Assembly (NCBI GenBank): GCA_045543095.1 | Contig: JAZQMC010000025.1 | Coordinates: 1 to 64,000 of the forward strand | Length of the DNA stretch: 64,000 bases | Direction of reading: 5' to 3' | Source: Fimenecus sp045543095 | GTDB lineage: Bacteria > Bacillota > Clostridia > Oscillospirales > Acutalibacteraceae | Shown here: piece by piece, positions 59,471 to 64,000 of the stretch | How positions within the stretch are numbered: the first letter of the stretch is position 1 | Layout of the letters: each line of letters opens with the position of its first letter | Program-made: the position numbers and the translations under genes | Notes under the pieces: model-generated | What the model saw: the letters and a program-made list of their open reading frames with translations, nothing else | What the model was told of the DNA's origin: nothing | Database searches by the model: none

Positions 59471-59977
59471 TTATTCCTCATCGAAATAGTAACTGCCATT
59501 TCTTTTTAATCCTACGCGAGTAAGTACTGCTTCTTCTTTTTCACGCATCTGAACTGCCTCAAGACCACCGTTTACATGGTCATAACCTAAAAGATGAAGA
59601 AGTGAATGAACGGTTAAGAAACCTATTTCGCGTTGAAGAGTATGACCGTATTTTTCTGCCTGGTCATAAGCGTGTTCGATTGAAATTATAATATCGCCAA
59701 GCATCAAAGAGCCTGTATCATAGTTTGTATCATATTCACCGTTTTCTCCCAAGGGGAACGAAAGAACATCGGTGCTTTTATCAATTCCACGGTGCTTGAG
59801 ATTCAACTCGTGAATGGTGGCGTCGTCAACAAATGTTACGCTGATTTCTGCGGGTTCTGAAAATTCTTCGTTAGCCAAAACCGCCTTACAGCAACGGCGT
59901 ACAAGCATTCTGACACCTGTTGGTATTTTCATAGCATTCTGCTGATTATCAATAATTACTCGTAATTTCTCGTTCAT
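59471..59977 (-). CDS. ybeY: Endoribonuclease YbeY
   Basis: Metal-dependent ribonuclease in 16S rRNA maturation, 168 residues. The metal motif HSLLHLLGYDH (HxxxHxxGxDH) is complete, and DVLSFPLGE is typical. The start overlaps phoH by four bases (ATGA). Confidence 0.96.
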   Translation of the reverse strand: MNEKLRVIIDNQQNAMKIPTGVRMLVRRCCKAVLANEEFSEPAEISVTFVDDATIHELNLKHRGIDKSTDVLSFPLGENGEYDTNYDTGSLMLGDIIISIEHAYDQAEKYGHTLQREIGFLTVHSLLHLLGYDHVNGGLEAVQMREKEEAVLTRVGLKRNGSYYFDEE

Positions 59978-60936
59978 TTCTTTTGCCTCATTTCCTGCTT
60001 TTCATAAGCCTTTATAATATCCTGAACCAGACGGTGACGAACCACATCTTTTTCTGTAAATACATTTATTGCAATATCGTCAATGCCTTTAAGAATTCGC
60101 ATTGCCTCAACAAGCCCCGATTTTTTACCGTCAGGCAAGTCGATTTGTGTTACGTCACCCGTAACCACGATTTTTGAATTAAATCCCAATCGGGTCAAAA
60201 ACATTTTCATCTGCTCACGGGTGGTATTCTGTGCTTCGTCTAAAATAATAAAGCTGTCGTCAAGAGTTCGACCTCTCATATAGGCAAGGGGTGCTACTTC
60301 AATGCTTCCCCTCTCCTGATAACGCTGAAAGCTTTCTGCACCCAACATATCAAAAAGTGCGTCATAAAGCGGACGAAGATATGGGTCAACCTTTTGTTGC
60401 AAATCACCCGGAAGAAAGCCTAATTTTTCACCTGCTTCAACTGCGGGTCGGGTTAAAATTATACGGTTAACCTCTTTTGCACGGAAGGCATTTACTGCCA
60501 TTGCAACCGCCAAGTAGGTTTTACCTGTACCCGCAGGTCCTGCACCGAGAGTTATTGTATTATTCTTTATGGCTTCAAGATATTTCTTCTGCCCCAATGT
60601 TTTCGGCTTGATTGGTTTTCCCTTGGCAGTTATGCAGACACAATCGCCTGTCATTTCAGAAAGTTTATCCTCATTGCCCTCATTCACAAGGGACAACACA
60701 TAACGGATATTCTGCTCTGATAAGGCTTCACCACGGTTTATAAGCATTAAAAGACCGTTGATAGCACGTGTTGCCTTTGAAACATTTTCAGCATCACCGC
60801 TTATTTTAAGCTCTGAACCGCGACTAACAATTTTCACATTATATTGGGACTCAATAAGTCTTACATTTTCATCAAAACTGCCGAACAGACTCACAGTCTG
60901 TTCCATTCTGTCAACATTGATTATTTGTTCAAACAT
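59974..60936 (-). CDS. phoH: PhoH-like ATPase
   Basis: A 320-residue ATPase with an N-terminal KH-like segment (about 10-80) and the PhoH core: Walker A GPAGTGKTYLAVAMA, Walker B DSFIILDEAQNTT and the arginine-rich end. Neighbour ybeY suggests a part in RNA processing. Confidence 0.95.
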   Translation of the reverse strand: MFEQIINVDRMEQTVSLFGSFDENVRLIESQYNVKIVSRGSELKISGDAENVSKATRAINGLLMLINRGEALSEQNIRYVLSLVNEGNEDKLSEMTGDCVCITAKGKPIKPKTLGQKKYLEAIKNNTITLGAGPAGTGKTYLAVAMAVNAFRAKEVNRIILTRPAVEAGEKLGFLPGDLQQKVDPYLRPLYDALFDMLGAESFQRYQERGSIEVAPLAYMRGRTLDDSFIILDEAQNTTREQMKMFLTRLGFNSKIVVTGDVTQIDLPDGKKSGLVEAMRILKGIDDIAINVFTEKDVVRHRLVQDIIKAYEKQEMRQKK

Positions 60937-60995
60937 TCATTTAACAACCTTAATTTTATAAATTTGTAAAATTTTTACATATTATATCACAATTT

Positions 60996-62177
60996 TTATG
61001 CAATGTCATTAGTTTTTTCAACATAAATTTCCTGTAAAGTGCCGATTTCCTGCTCACATTCTGCATAAAATTCGTAATTTTTTCCAAATTCGCCACTACT
61101 CTCACTCAAATGACAATTTACGATATGACTTGAATCGAGCAAATTCTTAACATAAATTGCATTGCTTAAAAGTGAAAGCTTATTCGACAATGATTCATTT
61201 GGGGTAATTGTTTCTTCACTAAAACTTGCACCGTACTCTGTTATTATTCCCAACGGCAACAGCATTTCATCATTTTTAATAAAAGATTTATGTTGAGTAA
61301 ATGTTACTTCGGGAACTTTGGTACCCAAAGGGATTTGCAGACCAAAAAAGAAAAGTTTTTTTCTTGTCTTTTCGACAACCTGTGAATACAATGAAAAATC
61401 AGCATAGGAAAATGTTTTATTCTTTTTAACAAGGGCTTTCACATAGCCGTCGGCATGAATTACACTTTCACTACCATCGGGGTGAGAAATAAGTCCGCTT
61501 ATAAGCAAATCTCCTTTAACCACCGCAGAGCCCGGTTTGACTTCTTCGTTACCGTAAAGCACATCGACCGAAAGTATTACGCCGTCCTCACCGGCTATAA
61601 GATTCGTTGGTGTTTCATCGTCATAAATTTCGGGTGCATCGGTTTTTTCGCGAACTTCAATCACCATTACAGAGCCTTTTAAATTGACCGATGCCCATGA
61701 AAGTTTTTGTATTTCACTCATTACACTTTGAGTTGCAAGCTCTGTATCTACCGTCGAAATACGAGAACCTACACGGACACCATATTTTTCAAAGGATTCG
61801 AGAAGATAATCATCATCTAACGTCACATTACCAACGAGGCTGACACTCCATACGAACTGTGAAAGCACGGTGATAATCACAACAGACATCAGAAAACCGA
61901 GAAAAAGTCCTGTGCGTACCTTATTTCGTTTTATGAAAAACTTCAGACCTTTTTTCTCGGTAACACGAAGTCGCATACCTGATTTTCGTGCGGCAGAACG
62001 AATATTAAGATAGCCCTCAATAGTAGTGCTTGCGGTTATATTGCCGTTTATATTGCGGATATTCCACAAGGGTATTTCGTCCTTTGTGCATAAGTTTATA
62101 AATCTGTCGGCAAACCCGCCCGATGCCTTAAAATTTATGTAACCGAATAAATAACGAATAAATTCAATAATTAACAT
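60996..62177 (-). CDS. yqfD: Sporulation protein YqfD
   Basis: A 393-residue membrane protein expected in the mother cell. It has a short N-terminal region, a single helix (about 93-110, GLFLGFLMSVVIITVLS) and an extracytoplasmic part with VGNVTLDDDYLLESFEKYGV and SWASVNLKGSVMVIEVREKT. YqfD supports forespore development with YqfC. It is seven bases downstream of yqfC, and phoH follows. Confidence 0.93.
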   Translation of the reverse strand: MLIIEFIRYLFGYINFKASGGFADRFINLCTKDEIPLWNIRNINGNITASTTIEGYLNIRSAARKSGMRLRVTEKKGLKFFIKRNKVRTGLFLGFLMSVVIITVLSQFVWSVSLVGNVTLDDDYLLESFEKYGVRVGSRISTVDTELATQSVMSEIQKLSWASVNLKGSVMVIEVREKTDAPEIYDDETPTNLIAGEDGVILSVDVLYGNEEVKPGSAVVKGDLLISGLISHPDGSESVIHADGYVKALVKKNKTFSYADFSLYSQVVEKTRKKLFFFGLQIPLGTKVPEVTFTQHKSFIKNDEMLLPLGIITEYGASFSEETITPNESLSNKLSLLSNAIYVKNLLDSSHIVNCHLSESSGEFGKNYEFYAECEQEIGTLQEIYVEKTNDIA

Positions 62178-62184
62178 AACTCAC

Positions 62185-62454
62185 CTATGAAACAAAATTA
62201 ATTTCTGTGATTGTTCCGCTGATTACTGCAACACTGCCGTCATAAGATTTAATTACAAGTGTGTCACCCAAAACAGACAAAACGCAATCGTTCGCATTCA
62301 GCTTTATCAGGTTTTCGCTGTATTCAACAACACCTTTACAACCGTCAATAATTATTTCACGGTTACCAAGCATTTCGATTTTCGGCTCACCTGACAAAAC
62401 ATCGGGCAAGGGAATTCGCGGCTTTTCGTTAGTTTTTCGCTTTCTTCGTGGCAT
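62185..62454 (-). CDS. yqfC: Sporulation protein YqfC
   Basis: An 89-residue YabP/YqfC-family protein with EPKIEMLGNREIIIDGCKG and SENLIKLNANDC. It leads yqfD, phoH and ybeY, as in B. subtilis. The role is unknown but sigma-E dependence is usual. Confidence 0.93.
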   Translation of the reverse strand: MPRRKRKTNEKPRIPLPDVLSGEPKIEMLGNREIIIDGCKGVVEYSENLIKLNANDCVLSVLGDTLVIKSYDGSVAVISGTITEINFVS

Positions 62455-62480
62455 AAATTACAGCACCTGCCTTACATAAA

Positions 62481-62510
62481 ATTATATGAAAACAGTTTAA
62501 AATAATTCAT
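62481..62510 (-). promoter_or_regulatory. Candidate sigma-E promoter of yqfC
   Basis: Minus strand ATGAATTA (62510-62503), a 14-bp gap and CATATAAT (62488-62481). Position 5 of the -10 deviates. The region is AT-rich, so this is tentative. Confidence 0.3.
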
Positions 62511-62553
62511 TATCTACTGTCTGTTTTAATATTATTTTAGGGGATGTGAATTT

Positions 62554-63609
62554 ATGGTAACAATAAAAATAGGTCGCAATATTTTACCTTTTATGGCTGT
62601 GATAATCAGTATTTTCTGCATATTCAGAATGCCCGACGAAATAACAAAAGGAGTGACAGACGGACTGACAATCTGCTTTAATGTTATTCTGCCATCGCTT
62701 TTTCCCTTTATGGTGGTTTCAGCATACATAATAAAATCAGGGGAACTCAAATTTTTATACAAATTATTTTATCCTTTGACAAGATTTGTTTTAAGGTTGC
62801 CTCTTTGTACTGTGCCTGTTGTGATTATGGGGCTTATAGGTGGTTTTCCCGTGGGGGCAAGAATGACTTTTTTGTTGTTTGAAAGCGGGCAGATTACCGA
62901 AAATCAGGCAAAAAGGCTCTGCTTATTCTGTGTTAACGGCGGGCCTGCATTTATTATTTCTGCGGTTGGAATCAAAATGTTGGGGAGTAGCAAGGCAGGA
63001 ATAATTATTTTTGTTTCGTTGTGCATTTCTTCAATTATTCTTGGATTTTTTGCGTCTTTTTTTGATAATAAAAAAATAGTGGAAAAGCATTATGAAAATG
63101 CGTTTCAAAGTCCTCTTGCGGCTTTGTCGGCATCGGTTACCGACGGAGTACAGAGTATTTTGGGAATTTGTGCATGGGTGGTGCTTTTCAGCGGGATTAC
63201 GGAATGCATAAGTTCTTTAAAATTGGGCGAAAATGCTTATTCTGCTATGGTTTCACTACTTGAGGTTACAAAGGGGTGCACTCTGCTTGCAGGTGAAATG
63301 GGGCTACCGGTAATCGCGGCGGTGATTGGCTTTGGCGGATTTTGTGTGCATTGTCAGGTATTTTCATATATAAAAGAAGTCGGATTAAAATACAGATATT
63401 TTTTCGTAGGCAGAGTGTTGTGTGCCTCTTTGTCGGCGGTAATATGCCATTTTATGCTTTATATTTTCCCTGTGGATATTACCACGGCGGTGATGAGTGA
63501 TGATATTACTGTATCAGCATTTTCAGTATCTCTGCCCGCATTTATAGCACTTACAATTATGTGTATTGTTATGATTTTTGATATTGATAGTAAACGGAAA
63601 GTGTGGTAA
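62554..63609 (+). CDS. ylbJ: YlbJ-like sporulation integral membrane protein
   Basis: A 351-residue membrane protein with nucleoside-recognition (Gate) type repeats. The segments NVILPSLFPFMVVSAYI, LIGGFPVGARMTFLLFESGQ and FCVNGGPAFIISAVG match YlbJ. In B. subtilis YlbJ is a sigma-E protein needed for spore cortex. TAGGGGATG precedes ATG 62554. It is divergent from yqfC. A generic nucleoside-recognition protein is the main alternative. Confidence 0.85.
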   Translation: MVTIKIGRNILPFMAVIISIFCIFRMPDEITKGVTDGLTICFNVILPSLFPFMVVSAYIIKSGELKFLYKLFYPLTRFVLRLPLCTVPVVIMGLIGGFPVGARMTFLLFESGQITENQAKRLCLFCVNGGPAFIISAVGIKMLGSSKAGIIIFVSLCISSIILGFFASFFDNKKIVEKHYENAFQSPLAALSASVTDGVQSILGICAWVVLFSGITECISSLKLGENAYSAMVSLLEVTKGCTLLAGEMGLPVIAAVIGFGGFCVHCQVFSYIKEVGLKYRYFFVGRVLCASLSAVICHFMLYIFPVDITTAVMSDDITVSAFSVSLPAFIALTIMCIVMIFDIDSKRKVW

Positions 63610-63656
63610 AATGAAATTAAACAAAATCAATTTATATACTCGGGTCGTTGAATAAT

Positions 63657-63715
63657 CCCTCAGTCAACTTCGTTGACAGCTCCCCTTTCAGGTGAGCCGA
63701 GATATTGTCCCTACG
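63657..63715. repeat. Composite repeat, second copy
   Basis: CCCTCAGTCAACTTCGTTGAC, then AGCTCCCCTTTCAGG, ending in GTCCCTACG. It matches the core of 3032-3064 (GTCAACTCCGTTGAC, CTCCCCTTTCAGG) with few changes, and ends in the CCCTAC tail. Confidence 0.65.
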
Positions 63716-63734
63716 AAATACGGTGATTTAAAAA

Positions 63735-63950
63735 ATGAAAAAATTGTTGAATGAAAAAGAAATATCCCCCTCCTGCTCATACTGTGAATACGGTAAGTGC
63801 TCACCCGACGGTGAAACTGTGCTTTGCAAGAAAAAAGGAATTGTTGATAAGAATTTTTATTGTAAAAAATTCTCTTATGATGTACTTAAACGCCGACCAA
63901 GAAGACCTCAACCATTACAGAAATTTAATAAAGATGATTTTTCATTATAA
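63735..63950 (+). CDS. Small Cys-rich protein, 71 residues
   Basis: A soluble basic protein with four main Cys: PSCSYCEYGKCSPDG, then ETVLCKKKGIVDKNFYCKKF, and a basic tail (KRRPRRPQPLQKF). It resembles a small zinc-binding family found in Clostridia whose members carry a YDPLKR-like segment (here YDVLKR). GGTGAT lies upstream. Function unknown. Confidence 0.78.
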   Translation: MKKLLNEKEISPSCSYCEYGKCSPDGETVLCKKKGIVDKNFYCKKFSYDVLKRRPRRPQPLQKFNKDDFSL

Positions 63951-63967
63951 TTTATGACAAAGAGTAA

Positions 63968-64000
63968 CCCCGCAAAGATAAAGTCTTTTGCGGGGCATTT
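63968..64000 (+). terminator. Intrinsic terminator at the window edge
   Basis: CCCCGCAAAGA-TAAAG-TCTTTTGCGGGG (63968-63995), followed by CATTT at the edge of the window. Confidence 0.75.

Noticed and set aside
63751..63957. Second frame overlapping the small Cys-rich gene
   Set aside because: Same strand, different frame; the 63735 frame has the conserved Cys pattern and the ribosome site.
1..64000. Prophage, integrative element or defence island
   Set aside because: No integrase, transposase, phage structural gene, toxin pair or restriction gene was recognised anywhere; only the glycopolymer enzyme and the methyltransferase look compositionally different.

Overview
The window looks like chromosomal core DNA from an endospore-forming, low-GC member of the Clostridia, most likely Oscillospiraceae/Ruminococcaceae-like. 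Supporting features are the spore genes (gpr, spoIIP, spoVAE, a spoIVFA/spoIVFB-like pair, yqfC, yqfD, ylbJ, a sigma-H-like factor), Firmicute gene orders (rpsT/gpr/spoIIP; ylxM-ffh-rpsP-khpA-rimM-trmD; yqfC-yqfD-phoH-ybeY-dgkA-era-yqzL-recO; ftsE-ftsX-M23-S41), strong GGAGG ribosome sites and TTGACA/TATAAT promoters. I saw no rRNA, tRNA, CRISPR, prophage or insertion sequence. The assignment rests on gene content and style only. Most genes lie on the minus strand.

Layout. 0.2-3 kb: sensor kinase and OmpR-type regulator. 3-8.5 kb: YhaM-like nuclease, gpr-spoIIP plus a 41-residue membrane peptide, rpsT, a small CxxC membrane protein, spoVAE, a zinc-ribbon protein and sigma-H. 8.6-20 kb: pgcA with a 31-residue downstream peptide, a YifB/ComM-type ATPase, an MFS carrier, a radical-SAM pair, the M50/M23 spore pair, a NERD protein and ilvD. 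19.8-21.7 kb: a FadR-type regulator and ilvC with matching operator-like sites. 21.8-29 kb: a sulfur, Fe-S and methionine block (mnmA, nadA, iscU, iscS, a split metH and its activation protein, iscR). 29-33 kb: two GtrA-like proteins, a TM2 protein and an unusual three-domain glycopolymer enzyme. 33-42 kb: lysS-greA, an unknown gene, the ftsEX operon and a CdaR-type regulator. 42-50.4 kb: rsuA, DUF4830-like, coaD-rsmD, gph-uvrC, a methyltransferase, ptsH and a polysaccharide deacetylase. 50.5-54.7 kb: trmD back to ylxM, then a lipoprotein. 54.8-64 kb: mutS2 back to yqfC, ylbJ and a small Cys-rich protein.

How the parts fit. Sulfur from IscS can feed MnmA (tRNA thiolation), and clusters built on IscU can feed the Fe-S enzymes NadA, IlvD and the radical-SAM protein. 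The Rrf2/IscR gene heads the split methionine synthase genes, and similar operator-like sequence lies in both the iscR and iscS promoters. The ftsEX operon encodes a cell-wall hydrolase control complex, yet its M23 protein lacks one zinc ligand and its S41 protein lacks both catalytic residues, which points to scaffolding rather than catalysis. The M23/M50 pair and SpoIIP fit mother-cell (sigma-E) expression.

The points I consider most worth pursuing are: a 150-bp array of seven tiny hairpins joined by mutually complementary linkers (40841-40993); the GT2/glycerophosphotransferase protein ending in a degenerate TagD-like domain; the two degenerate enzymes in the ftsEX operon; the FadR-type operators at fadR and ilvC; and several translationally coupled micro-proteins. 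Intergenic gaps also hold a mosaic family of palindromic modules, several ending in CCCTAC.
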